Shown: positions 1-6,256 of the stretch, piece by piece
Numbering within the stretch: the first letter of the stretch is position 1
Layout of the letters: each line of letters begins with the position of its first letter
Assembly (NCBI GenBank): GCA_003979345.1
Contig: RYVZ01000040.1
Span: forward strand, 12,015 to 24,393
DNA: 12,379 nucleotides
Direction of reading: 5' to 3'
Origin: Lachnospiraceae bacterium
GTDB taxonomy: Bacteria; Bacillota; Clostridia; Lachnospirales; Lachnospiraceae
Notes under the pieces: model-generated
Databases searched by the model: none
The model's input: the letters and a program-made list of their open reading frames with translations, nothing else
What the model was told of the DNA's origin: nothing
Made by a program: the position numbers and the translations under genes

Positions 1-257
1 CACCGCCGAATACAACATATGCGGACATGACCGGAGCGACAGCATCGGCAGCAGGCACACACGGTCTTGTTCCGGCTCCTGCAAAAGGTGCGCAGGGAAA
101 GTACCTGCGTGGAGACGGGACATGGCAGACACCGCCGAATACAACATATGCGGACATGACCGGAGCGACAGCATCGGCAGCAGGTACACACGGTCTTGTT
201 CCGGCGCCTGCAAAAGGTACGCAGGGAAAGTACCTGCGGGGAGACGGGACATGGCAG
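1..257. repeat. 129-bp tandem repeat inside the tail-fibre gene
   Basis: Bases 1-128 recur at 130-257 with four substitutions (for example c56 to t185), and only one changes an amino acid (A to T in AKGxQGK). The period is 129 bp, or 43 codons, so copies can be gained or lost without a frameshift. The array runs off the left edge, so copy number is unknown. Confidence 0.95.
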
Positions 258-545
258 CAGGCAATCGACAGTTTGGCGGCAGTCCGCGCAAACACCCAGC
301 AGGGATACGTTGCCGGTGCGCTTGCGTTGAAAGAGGCAGCAGGGATGATCATGACCGATACCCTCGCGGCGGGTGCAACGACGCTGACATTCACGAATAG
401 TGCGATCACGGATGACAGCCTGATCGACATCTACACAGACAATGCAGAGATAACTCCGTCTGCAATAGCACAGAGCGGGAATACGCTAACACTGACATTC
501 GATGTGCAGGAGGAGACGGTCAATGTGAAAGTGAGGGTGAGCTGA
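3..545 (+). CDS. Phage tail fibre / receptor-binding protein, C-terminal part (5' end outside window)
   Basis: The reading frame is open from the first codon of the window and ends at TGA 543-545, so only the C-terminal 180 residues or so are visible. The first part is built from a 43-residue module containing GTHGLVPAPAKG and KYLRGDGTW, seen almost twice. This glycine/proline-rich module is common in tail-fibre and tail-spike proteins of gut Clostridia phages. A short helical stretch follows (SLAAVRANTQQGYVAGALAL), then a beta-rich end with many T, I and V. The protein probably forms a trimeric fibre that contacts the host surface. The in-frame ATG at about position 27 lies inside a repeat and is very unlikely to be the true start. 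The next gene begins one base after the stop, so they are co-translated. The family call is from repeat motif and context; the receptor is unknown. Confidence 0.75.
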   Translation, partial: PPNTTYADMTGATASAAGTHGLVPAPAKGAQGKYLRGDGTWQTPPNTTYADMTGATASAAGTHGLVPAPAKGTQGKYLRGDGTWQQAIDSLAAVRANTQQGYVAGALALKEAAGMIMTDTLAAGATTLTFTNSAITDDSLIDIYTDNAEITPSAIAQSGNTLTLTFDVQEETVNVKVRVS

Positions 546-546
546 T

Positions 547-906
547 ATGGCATATTTTAGATGCGGTTTGGTCGGTGGGAGAGTGAAAGACCTTCCGGAA
601 GAGTATGTAATGACAATCAGGGGAAATGCCGGAAGGAACGGAACAATTAACGCAGGAAGACAGCCGCACGCATCCGTAAGCGCGACAATCCCTTGGAGCA
701 TCATGTCAAAATTTTACGACACATGCATTGTAAGCTGCTCAGATGGTATAAGTGGATCAGGCGGCAGTAAAAACAGTACAGGAACAGGAACATATCACAG
801 AGGCGAAACAAATAATGATATTACTGTTACTGCAAGCTGCAGTTTTAATACGAGTACAGAGTGGTCGTGGTCTGCGACGTTTACTGCACGGTTTTTTAAC
901 TCATAG
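547..906 (+). CDS. Hypothetical phage protein, 119 aa, probably structural
   Basis: I do not recognise this family. The protein starts MAYFRCGLVGGRVKDLPEEY and is rich in S, T, G and N. It has a low-complexity loop around residues 66-90 (GISGSGGSKNSTGTGT) and an alternating polar/aromatic end (TEWSWSATFTARFF) that looks like beta strands. Four cysteines (6, 60, 64 and 98) are present. No signal peptide or membrane segment is visible. The start at 547 follows the fibre stop by one base and has a GTGAGGGTGA-type ribosome site just upstream. Its place between the fibre and the fibre-assembly gene suggests a virion or tail-tip accessory protein, but that is inference from position only. Confidence 0.6.
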   Translation: MAYFRCGLVGGRVKDLPEEYVMTIRGNAGRNGTINAGRQPHASVSATIPWSIMSKFYDTCIVSCSDGISGSGGSKNSTGTGTYHRGETNNDITVTASCSFNTSTEWSWSATFTARFFNS

Positions 907-970
907 GGTAGTGGCATACCGGTAACTAATACATTTACGGGGAGAAAACAATAACAGAAGGGGGAAAAAC

Positions 971-1741
971 ATGTATATCAAATTCAATGATAGTGATTCA
1001 GAAAGAGAAAGCCCGGTACAATGCACGGTAATCCCACAGGGCGGTACCATTGTCACGTTGCGATTTCCGACAAACACCGAGCTGGTTGTCAATACGAGTG
1101 GCTTTACACTTTACTTAGATGCAGAGATGCTACAGGACATCGGAGGGGACAGCTATACGGGCTTTACGACAATCTATCGGAACGACAATGAAACAGCGAG
1201 GTATAACGGTTATCAACTGTCGAATGACGGAAGCGTATATACCGCGCCGCAGCTGCCGGATCCGGAAGAGTTTGCACCGGAACCGTATGTCCCGACTTTG
1301 GAAGAGGTACAGGAGCAGAAAATTACAGAAATGAACCTGATGCAGCAGTCCGTGATTCAGTCCGGCGTACAGGTCACACTTTTCGACGGTACGCAGGAAC
1401 ATTTTACGCTGTCGGAACAGGATCAGACAAGCCTGATGGGATTGCAGACGCAGGTAGTGCAGGGGGTGGACAACATCCCGTGGCATACATCAGATCAGAC
1501 ACAGCCTTGCAGATACTACAGTAATGCGGACATGGCGCTGATCGTAACCGCAGCTATGCAGTATGTGACCTACCACGTTACCTATTACCGTGATTTGCGC
1601 ATCTATATCCGGTCACTGGACAATAAGGACGAAGTAAATACCGTATATTACGGAATGGAGATTCCGCCGGAATACCAGTCGGAGCCGCTGCGGGACATGC
1701 TGTCGGCAATGGCAGCAGGAGGCACAGATGCGGAAGATTAA
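971..1741 (+). CDS. Probable phage tail-fibre assembly protein, DUF4376-like C-terminal half
   Basis: This is a 256-residue soluble protein. Residues 1-95 are beta-rich and not recognised. A proline/acid-rich linker (about 94-110, QLPDPEEFAPEPYVPTLEEV) leads to an alpha-helical segment from about 110. From about 133 the pattern VTLFDGTQEHFTLSEQDQ, then a W-H-T turn and YSNADMALIVTAA, resembles the DUF4376 domain. That domain is found in phage proteins encoded next to tail fibres and thought to help fibre assembly. The start has a strong GGGGG ribosome site six bases upstream. The last 14 bases overlap the next gene, which indicates translational coupling. The assignment rests on motif memory plus position after the fibre gene. 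Confidence 0.6.
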   Translation: MYIKFNDSDSERESPVQCTVIPQGGTIVTLRFPTNTELVVNTSGFTLYLDAEMLQDIGGDSYTGFTTIYRNDNETARYNGYQLSNDGSVYTAPQLPDPEEFAPEPYVPTLEEVQEQKITEMNLMQQSVIQSGVQVTLFDGTQEHFTLSEQDQTSLMGLQTQVVQGVDNIPWHTSDQTQPCRYYSNADMALIVTAAMQYVTYHVTYYRDLRIYIRSLDNKDEVNTVYYGMEIPPEYQSEPLRDMLSAMAAGGTDAED

Positions 1742-2141
1742 GCCGTTGATGCTGTTTGGCATTGGCGGCTTGATTTATGTGCTGATCGAAGTGATATGGC
1801 GCGGTTACAGCCACTGGACGATGTTCCTGCTTGGCGGACTGTGCTTTTTTTATGCGGGAATACAGAACGAATACGTGGAATGGGATTACCCGCTGTGGAA
1901 GCAGATCATCCGGGTAACGGCATTTATCACGGCGGCGGAATTTATGACAGGGTGCATTGTTAATAGGTGGTTGAAATGGGACGTGTGGGACTACTCACAG
2001 GTCCCGTTTAACGTGTTGGGTCAGATATGTCTGCCGTATATGCTGCTGTGGGTGCCGCTCGCGGCAGCAGGAATCATACTGGATGATTACCTGCGGTACT
2101 GGTTTTTTAAGGAAGAGAAGCCGCGGTACCGCTTGTGGTAA
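1728..2141 (+). CDS. Small four-helix membrane protein, putative ABC-transporter type IV / CmpB-like
   Basis: The 137-residue protein has four likely transmembrane segments at about 5-22, 31-45, 60-79 and 97-118. The loop before the last one carries WDYSQVPFNVLGQIC (87-101), the signature I associate with the family annotated as putative ABC-transporter type IV (PF06541). Such proteins often appear in Clostridia both in chromosomes and in prophage lysis modules. No ATPase partner is visible, so 'transporter' should not be taken literally. The gene overlaps the end of the upstream gene and sits directly before the holin. A role as an accessory lysis or membrane protein is plausible but unproven. 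Confidence 0.7.
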   Translation: MRKIKPLMLFGIGGLIYVLIEVIWRGYSHWTMFLLGGLCFFYAGIQNEYVEWDYPLWKQIIRVTAFITAAEFMTGCIVNRWLKWDVWDYSQVPFNVLGQICLPYMLLWVPLAAAGIILDDYLRYWFFKEEKPRYRLW

Positions 2142-2187
2142 GGGTGAGATAATCAAACAATCATTATTAAGGAAAGGATGAGGACAA

Positions 2188-2619
2188 ATGAAAGAAGGAA
2201 TCTGTACAGGAATCGGAGTGATCGGAAGCGCTGTTGCGTCTCTGTTTGGAGGGTGGAATGCAGCGCTGACCACGCTGATGATTTTCATGGGGGCTGACTA
2301 CCTGACCGGACTGATCGTTGCAGGCGTGTTTCATAAGTCAGCAAAGACGGAAAGTGGGGCACTGGAAAGCCTTGCGGGATGGAAAGGACTATGCCGGAAA
2401 GGTATGTCGTTACTGATCGTGCTGGTTGCATGTCGGCTTGATCTCGTAATGGGAAGCAGTTTTATCCGAGATGCGGTTGTGATCGCGTTTATAACAAATG
2501 AGACAATCTCGATCATCGAAAACGCCGGTCTGATGGGCGCGCCCGTACCGAAGGTCGTTGTCAGGGCGATCGAAGTGCTTAAGAAAAAGACGGAAAGCGG
2601 GGATGCAGAAGATGAGTAA
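2188..2619 (+). CDS. Phage holin, Cph1/TcdE family
   Basis: This is a 143-residue membrane protein with hydrophobic segments at about 5-22, 26-46, 72-88 and 92-113, and a charged C-terminal tail (KKKTESGDAEDE). The core MGADYLTGLIVAGVFHK followed by S-K-T-E-S-G-A-L-E-S and GWKGLCRKG is the hallmark of the phage_holin_4 family (toxin secretion/phage lysis holins such as Cph1 and TcdE). It would oligomerise in the cytoplasmic membrane and release the endolysin. The start is preceded by GGAAAGGATGAGGAC. Its last 8 bases overlap the endolysin start at 2612, the usual holin-endolysin coupling. Confidence 0.9.
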   Translation: MKEGICTGIGVIGSAVASLFGGWNAALTTLMIFMGADYLTGLIVAGVFHKSAKTESGALESLAGWKGLCRKGMSLLIVLVACRLDLVMGSSFIRDAVVIAFITNETISIIENAGLMGAPVPKVVVRAIEVLKKKTESGDAEDE

Positions 2620-3934
2620 TTCGGCGTTAGTGTCCTATCGGAGAATCAGTCCAAATAAGACGATCAACAGAAATCATGCGATTGACACAATTACGATCCA
2701 CTGTATGGCGGGCAATCTGTCCGTTGAGGCATGCGGAAGCCTGTTCGCGCGGGCGGCAAAGAAAGCATCATCCAATTACGGCGTCGGAAGCGACGGGCGG
2801 ATTGCCCTGTATGTCGAGGAAAAAGACCGTTCCTGGTGCTCATCCAACGCGGAAAACGATCATCGGGCGGTGACGATCGAAGTCGCGAATGACAGCGGTG
2901 CGCCGGACTGGCATGTCTCGGACAAGGCGATGGAATCACTGGTCCGGCTCATTGCGGACATCTGCAAAAGGAATCAGATCATGGAACTGAAATGGAAAGC
3001 AGATAAAAAACTGATCGGGCAGGTGGATAAGCAGAACATGACTGTCCACCGCTGGTTTGCCGCGAAAGCCTGTCCGGGGAACTATTTATACGAAAAGCAC
3101 GGTTACATTGCGGAACAGGTCAATATGCTGCTGAACGGCGTCCATACAGATGCAGGTACTGCATATACAGATATCACGAGGGAAATCATGACTGAGCGTG
3201 AAATATGGAACAGGCTGAAGGCATTTGGACTGAATGATTACGCCGTAGCCGGAGTGATGGGGAACCTCTATGCAGAAAGCGGTCTGAAAGCGGAAAATCT
3301 GCAGAACAGCTATAACAAAAGCCTGGACATGACGGATGAGCAGTATACGATCGCGGTGGACAATGGAAGTTATACGAATTTTGTGTATGACAAAGCAGGG
3401 TACGGACTGGCACAGTGGACATACTGGTCAAGAAAGAAAGCATTAAAGGACTTTGCGGAATCGTCAGGCAGATCCATCGGGGATAGCGGCATGCAGCTTG
3501 ACTTCTTGTGCGAAGAACTGTCAGGATCGGGGTATCTGTCGGTGATGAAGGCACTGAAAGGTGCAAAGACCATCAGGGAGGCATCTGATGCCATGCTGAC
3601 GGGATATGAAAAACCGGCAGATCAGAGCGGGGCGGTCAAAAAAATGCGTGCATCTTACGGGGAAACATATTATAATAAGTATGCGAATAGAACGGAAGGA
3701 GCGGAAACGCCCTATCAGATAAGAGTGACAATCCCCGATCTGTATATCAGAAAAGGTCCGGGCGTCAGCTATCAGAAGACAAAATTTACCGGAGCCGGAA
3801 CCTTTACGATTGTTGAAGAAGCAGCCGGAAAGATTGACGGAAAAGGGACGATTGGGAAGTGGGGACTCCTGAAGGCTTATCAGAAAAACCGCAATGGCTG
3901 GGTTTGTCTCTTGTATACGCAAAAAATTGAATGA
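2612..3934 (+). CDS. Endolysin: N-acetylmuramoyl-L-alanine amidase + phage tail lysozyme + SH3 domain
   Basis: The start is taken at 2612 (MSNSALVSYRRISPNKT). The frame is open back to 2558, but the GCGGGG ribosome site at 2597-2602 fits 2612 and the family's N-terminus starts here. The 440-residue protein has three parts. Residues 1-175 are an Amidase_2 zinc amidase, with ligands H30, H146 and C154 and the T7-lysozyme-like Y56 and K152. Residues 194-335 are a phage_lysozyme2 domain with GNLYAESGL (E222 the probable catalytic acid) and GYGLAQWT. Residues 367-438 are an SH3-like wall-binding domain (PDLYIRKGPGVSY). It would cut both the peptide cross-link anchor and the glycan of peptidoglycan. 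The gene overlaps holin and closes the late operon. Confidence 0.93.
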   Translation: MSNSALVSYRRISPNKTINRNHAIDTITIHCMAGNLSVEACGSLFARAAKKASSNYGVGSDGRIALYVEEKDRSWCSSNAENDHRAVTIEVANDSGAPDWHVSDKAMESLVRLIADICKRNQIMELKWKADKKLIGQVDKQNMTVHRWFAAKACPGNYLYEKHGYIAEQVNMLLNGVHTDAGTAYTDITREIMTEREIWNRLKAFGLNDYAVAGVMGNLYAESGLKAENLQNSYNKSLDMTDEQYTIAVDNGSYTNFVYDKAGYGLAQWTYWSRKKALKDFAESSGRSIGDSGMQLDFLCEELSGSGYLSVMKALKGAKTIREASDAMLTGYEKPADQSGAVKKMRASYGETYYNKYANRTEGAETPYQIRVTIPDLYIRKGPGVSYQKTKFTGAGTFTIVEEAAGKIDGKGTIGKWGLLKAYQKNRNGWVCLLYTQKIE

Positions 3935-3955
3935 AGACAAGACACACATAAGAAG

Positions 3956-3991
3956 GACCTCTCTATCAGAATGGTAGGGAGGTCTTTTTTT
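3956..3991 (+). terminator. Rho-independent terminator after the endolysin
   Basis: The left arm GACCTCTCTATC (3956-3967), a five-base loop and the right arm GGTAGGGAGGTC (3973-3984) form a 12-bp stem with two G-U pairs, followed by seven T (3985-3991). It ends the lysis operon 21 bases after the endolysin stop. Confidence 0.9.
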
Positions 3992-4018
3992 ATGCTGTTT
4001 TTCGGATGTTGTAGAATC

Positions 4019-4216
4019 ATGTATGTTAGCAGCAATACAGCAGGCACCGGAGCATTTGCCATCGAAGATGTCGTCAAATTTATTGGAAACGCACAGTACA
4101 CAACGAAATCATGCAACGCGCGGATCACGAAGATTAGCAAATGCAAGACCCGCCCGTATCACGTCGTTGGAACGGGAGTTTGCGGATGAGCCGATGCAGG
4201 GGACATTACAAAGTAA
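4019..4216 (+). pseudogene. Decayed endolysin cell-wall-binding domain fragment
   Basis: One frame reads DVVKFIGNAQYTTKSC, then ARITKISKCKTRPYHVV, then GTGVCG, a TGA at 4187-4189, and ADAGDITK before TAA 4214-4216. Clostridia phage endolysins often end in a wall-binding domain with DVVxFxG..YT, A.ITKI..G..HPYH and V.GWVDAGDI. The match holds on both sides of the TGA, which sits where the family has Trp (TGG). The middle loop is shortened and the fragment has no catalytic domain and no ribosome site. It therefore looks like a relic, left either by recombination with another endolysin or from an older, longer form of this one. It begins after the terminator and is probably not expressed. The remaining bases between 3992 and 4296 show no other gene; the stretch turns AT-rich after 4216. 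Confidence 0.55.
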
Positions 4217-4296
4217 AAATGGAATGTAAAGAAAAAATATCAGATAGTGTTTTCATCTTGCTTTGTAAATAAAAAAGACTTTTTGTGTAATGCTGG

Positions 4297-4325
4297 TTGA
4301 CATTTTGGAATGACTGTGTTAAAAT
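4297..4325 (+). promoter_or_regulatory. Sigma-A type promoter for the cargo HTH gene
   Basis: TTGACA (4297-4302), a 17-base spacer and TAAAAT (4320-4325) form a near-consensus vegetative promoter. The transcript would have a leader of about 80 bases. That leader contains an orphan AAAGGAGGG (about 4334-4342) with no start codon at usable distance, and a small stem CAACCA/TGGTTG (4362-4367 with 4381-4386). The real ribosome site, TGGAGG at 4405-4410, sits 4 bases before the HTH start. Confidence 0.85.
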
Positions 4326-4414
4326 CATAACGAAAGGAGGGAAAGACAAAAGCAAATAGTCCAACCAAATCTTCTAACTGTGGTTGCATCATAAAATTCG
4401 TAAATGGAGGTATT

Positions 4415-4771
4415 ATGGTTGTTTTAAGTTCATATTCTGATAGTCAGGATATAGTCAGTTGTACTGTGGAGGATGCTGATACAATTGGCAACAAAGTAGC
4501 GGACATACGTGTCGAACTCAATATGACTCAAAAGGAATTTGCGGAAGCAATTCTTGTTAGCCGCGCTACAATCATAAAAATTGAGAAGGAGAATGATATT
4601 TCAGAAGAATGTTCGTTTCGTCTTTATTACGCTATGCAAAAAATTATTGAAAACATATATATGCCGCCGGATCTAAAGAACAGATGCAAAACAGTTCAAG
4701 GTTTACTTGAAAAAAAAATAATTTTGCGGAATGTGCGAGGATATAGTCCAATTGCTTATTCCGTAGAATAA
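4415..4771 (+). CDS. Xre-family helix-turn-helix regulator of the cargo region
   Basis: This is a 118-residue protein. Residues 27-62 (NKVADIRVELNMTQKEFAEA, then SRATIIKIEKEND) form a clear Cro/C1-type HTH: helix 2 is MTQKEFAEA, the turn is ILV and the recognition helix is SRATIIKIEKE. The N-terminal 20 residues (VVLSSYSDSQDIVSC) and the C-terminal 35 are not recognised. The HTH normally binds DNA as a dimer; here a likely target is its own promoter at 4297-4325 or the downstream gene. The gene is AT-rich compared with the phage late genes. It is followed after 17 bases by a terminator-like hairpin, and then by the dehydrogenase-like gene. The family is sure; the target and effector are unknown. 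Confidence 0.85.
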   Translation: MVVLSSYSDSQDIVSCTVEDADTIGNKVADIRVELNMTQKEFAEAILVSRATIIKIEKENDISEECSFRLYYAMQKIIENIYMPPDLKNRCKTVQGLLEKKIILRNVRGYSPIAYSVE

Positions 4772-4788
4772 TGTAACCTGTTAATGAT

Positions 4789-4835
4789 GACGGTATTGAG
4801 ATAAATAGTATATTATCTCAGTACCGTCCCTTTTT
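4789..4835 (+). terminator. Hairpin with T-run between the HTH gene and the dehydrogenase-like gene (terminator or attenuator)
   Basis: GACGGTATTGAGATA (4789-4803) pairs with TATCTCAGTACCGTC (4814-4828) over 15 bp with one G-U, followed by CCTTTTT (4829-4835). The next gene's GGGAGGG (4836-4842) starts directly after the T-run and its ATG is at 4850. A full terminator here would leave the next gene without an obvious promoter, so partial read-through, regulated antitermination, or an mRNA-protecting 5' hairpin are all possible. Confidence 0.75.
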
Positions 4836-4849
4836 GGGAGGGTGAGATT

Positions 4850-5947
4850 ATGGAAAAGAAAGGTGATCACTGCATTGTGTCGTTAGGAGCATCGAAAGTT
4901 GCGTATTCTGCGCTTAATCCGATGTTTTCATCTGGAATTGACACCAAAGTGATTTGTGTGTCACATTCGGGGAAAAATATCCATCGGAAGCATGTAGAGT
5001 ACGAGGGTTTTCCAGAGGCTGGTTATGAGATCACTCCGTACAATGGGGAAAAAACTTTGGACGAGATTTCCAATAATGTAGCGGGTCGGTCGAATATCAT
5101 TATAATTCCAAACGATCTAGAATTGTTACATAACGTGATTTCAGATACACGTACAGTGGCAATATTCTCTACATGCCGGGAAGGACTTTATACAACGTAT
5201 TTAGAGGTGTTAAAAAAGATAAAGCGTGAAATGTTGGTAATATCTCTCGATAATGATGAAACTATTATCAAAGAAGCATGTAAACGTTGTAATAATACCG
5301 CCATTACTTTTTGTAAGGGCACGTTGCATTCGCTTTGCACTTTGGTGGAGTTTCCTGAAGAAACGGATACTATTGTAGTACATGCAGACACGGATATTGA
5401 GCTTGTTTTACCACCAGAGTCCTTGCGCTTGAAGAAATATTTTGAATTTGGGGCAGGAGTATTTAGCCTGAGGGGTGTTCCACATTTTGCTGAGACACAA
5501 AAAGAGTACAATATCAGGAGCAATTTGAAGATAGTTGATATCAATGGAATTCATACATTAATATCACTGCTTGCATATAGAAACGGGTTTCAGCGTGGTC
5601 ATACCACGGACGTTATTGCTAACAAGAATTACGAGGAGTATCTTAGTCTTGACGAGGCGATACGCTACTCGCTGAAAGCACACGAACAAATGTATACGGC
5701 ACTGGTCTCTGATAACGATGATGAAGACCATAGCTTTTCAGAAGAAAGAGAAGCACACAAGTTAAAGATGGTACGTTTTGTAAGCAAAATATATGAAACG
5801 GGAGATAAAATAAAAAGGGGTATAGATTTTAACAGTGTCACATCTTTAAGTAAGGTAAAAAGGCACATTACCTATCTGAGCAAAGTTCGTGACGATGAAA
5901 TCAATGATTGCCTTAATTACTTTGAGAGAAAATTACAGGACGCCTAA
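4850..5947 (+). CDS. Polyol (mannitol-type) long-chain dehydrogenase-like protein with atypical NAD-binding loop; function unknown
   Basis: This is a 365-residue cytosolic protein. Residues 7-40 (CIVSLGASKVAYSALNPMF, then DTKVICVSHS) have the beta-alpha-beta look of a Rossmann fold, but the loop is GASKVA where mannitol dehydrogenases have a glycine-rich G-x-G type loop. Residues 224-245 contain LKIVDINGIHTL followed by LLAYRNGF. This gives K227-x4-N232-x2-H235, the same spacing as the catalytic Lys/Asn/His of polyol-specific long-chain dehydrogenases (K295, N300, H303 in Pseudomonas mannitol 2-dehydrogenase), followed by the family's AY-G-x stretch. The C-terminal 80 residues are helical and charged (SDNDDEDHSFSEERE). 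No sugar transport or polyol genes are nearby, and its only partner is the HTH gene upstream. A non-metabolic role such as nucleotide sensing or phage defence is conceivable. The fold assignment is inferred from motif spacing; the substrate is unknown. Confidence 0.6.
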   Translation: MEKKGDHCIVSLGASKVAYSALNPMFSSGIDTKVICVSHSGKNIHRKHVEYEGFPEAGYEITPYNGEKTLDEISNNVAGRSNIIIIPNDLELLHNVISDTRTVAIFSTCREGLYTTYLEVLKKIKREMLVISLDNDETIIKEACKRCNNTAITFCKGTLHSLCTLVEFPEETDTIVVHADTDIELVLPPESLRLKKYFEFGAGVFSLRGVPHFAETQKEYNIRSNLKIVDINGIHTLISLLAYRNGFQRGHTTDVIANKNYEEYLSLDEAIRYSLKAHEQMYTALVSDNDDEDHSFSEEREAHKLKMVRFVSKIYETGDKIKRGIDFNSVTSLSKVKRHITYLSKVRDDEINDCLNYFERKLQDA

Positions 5948-6019
5948 CATAGAAAGCAATATTAACGAGTGTTAGTGACTGTTATGATAAGAGCAAATGT
6001 TCAATAATGGGTATTGTAT

Positions 6020-6043
6020 ATTTGTCATAAAATTTGTCATGAA
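6020..6043. repeat. Two adjacent 12-bp direct repeats near the prophage end
   Basis: ATTTGTCATAAA (6020-6031) is followed at once by ATTTGTCATGAA (6032-6043), with 11 of 12 bases equal. They sit 45 bases inside the putative attR, on the phage side, where tyrosine integrases usually bind short arm-type direct repeats. The rest of 5948-6087 is AT-rich and holds no convincing gene, only a weak CTAACA/TGTTAG stem right after the dehydrogenase-like gene. Confidence 0.45.
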
Positions 6044-6087
6044 AACAAATAAATGCAGTGTTTACAATGAATTTGGCGGATTTATAC

Positions 6088-6115
6088 ATGGGTTCGATTC
6101 CCGTTATCTGCTTCA
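6088..6115 (+). other. tRNA 3'-end fragment, putative attR (tRNA-Gly-like)
   Basis: ATGGG-TTCGATT-CCCGT (6088-6104) is a perfect T-arm with one wobble pair. TATCTGC (6105-6111) fits as the 3' acceptor strand and T6112 as the discriminator, followed by TCA in place of CCA. The loop, the CCCGT and the U discriminator are typical of tRNA-Gly. Upstream there is no anticodon arm or matching GCAGATA 5' strand at proper distance, so this is not a whole gene. It is what a tRNA-targeted integration leaves at the distal prophage end. The whole tRNA should sit at the left end outside the window. Confidence 0.65.
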
Positions 6116-6124
6116 CGGTAAAAG

Positions 6125-6175
6125 AGCCGGAAAACCGCAGGGGACATTGCAGAGTCAGCGGTTTCCGGCTTTTTT
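6125..6175 (+). terminator. Rho-independent terminator behind the tRNA fragment
   Basis: AGCCGGAAAACCGC (6125-6138) pairs with GCGGTTTCCGGCT (6158-6170) with a single bulged A, enclosing a 19-base loop and ending in T6170-6175. It lies 10 bases beyond the tRNA fragment, so it was probably the host tRNA gene's own terminator. Now it would stop transcripts leaving the prophage. Confidence 0.85.
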
Positions 6176-6256
6176 CTATGTTGCTTCTGCATGAGAAAGA
6201 AGTATGCGGAGAAACGTTCTGATTGGAGATCTTTTCTGCGATTAGAGGTGATGTAA

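Larger units (their letters stand above)
1..6115. mobile_element. Right end of an integrated prophage (tail, lysis and cargo modules up to attR)
   Basis: The gene order tail fibre, small protein, fibre-assembly protein, small membrane protein, holin, endolysin is the late end of a Firmicutes siphophage. It is followed by AT-rich cargo and then a tRNA 3' fragment that reads as an attachment site, after which ordinary housekeeping genes begin. The left end, with integrase, repressor and the complete tRNA copy, lies outside the window, so the prophage's completeness cannot be judged. The exact right boundary is inferred from the tRNA fragment. Confidence 0.82.

Noticed and set aside
3971..4229. 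Open frames of 72 and 68 codons starting at 3971 and 4023
   Set aside because: The first begins inside the terminator loop and runs into the endolysin relic; the second is the same DNA in another phase. Neither has a ribosome site, so no intact gene is called.
4196..6155. Imperfect direct repeat GCAGGGGACATTRCARAGT at 4196-4214 and 6137-6155, flanking the AT-rich cargo
   Set aside because: 17 of 19 bases match, but a match of this quality is expected by chance about once in a window of this size. The left copy is explained as the end of the endolysin relic (AGDITK) and the right copy is the loop of a terminator. I do not treat them as attachment sites or target duplications.
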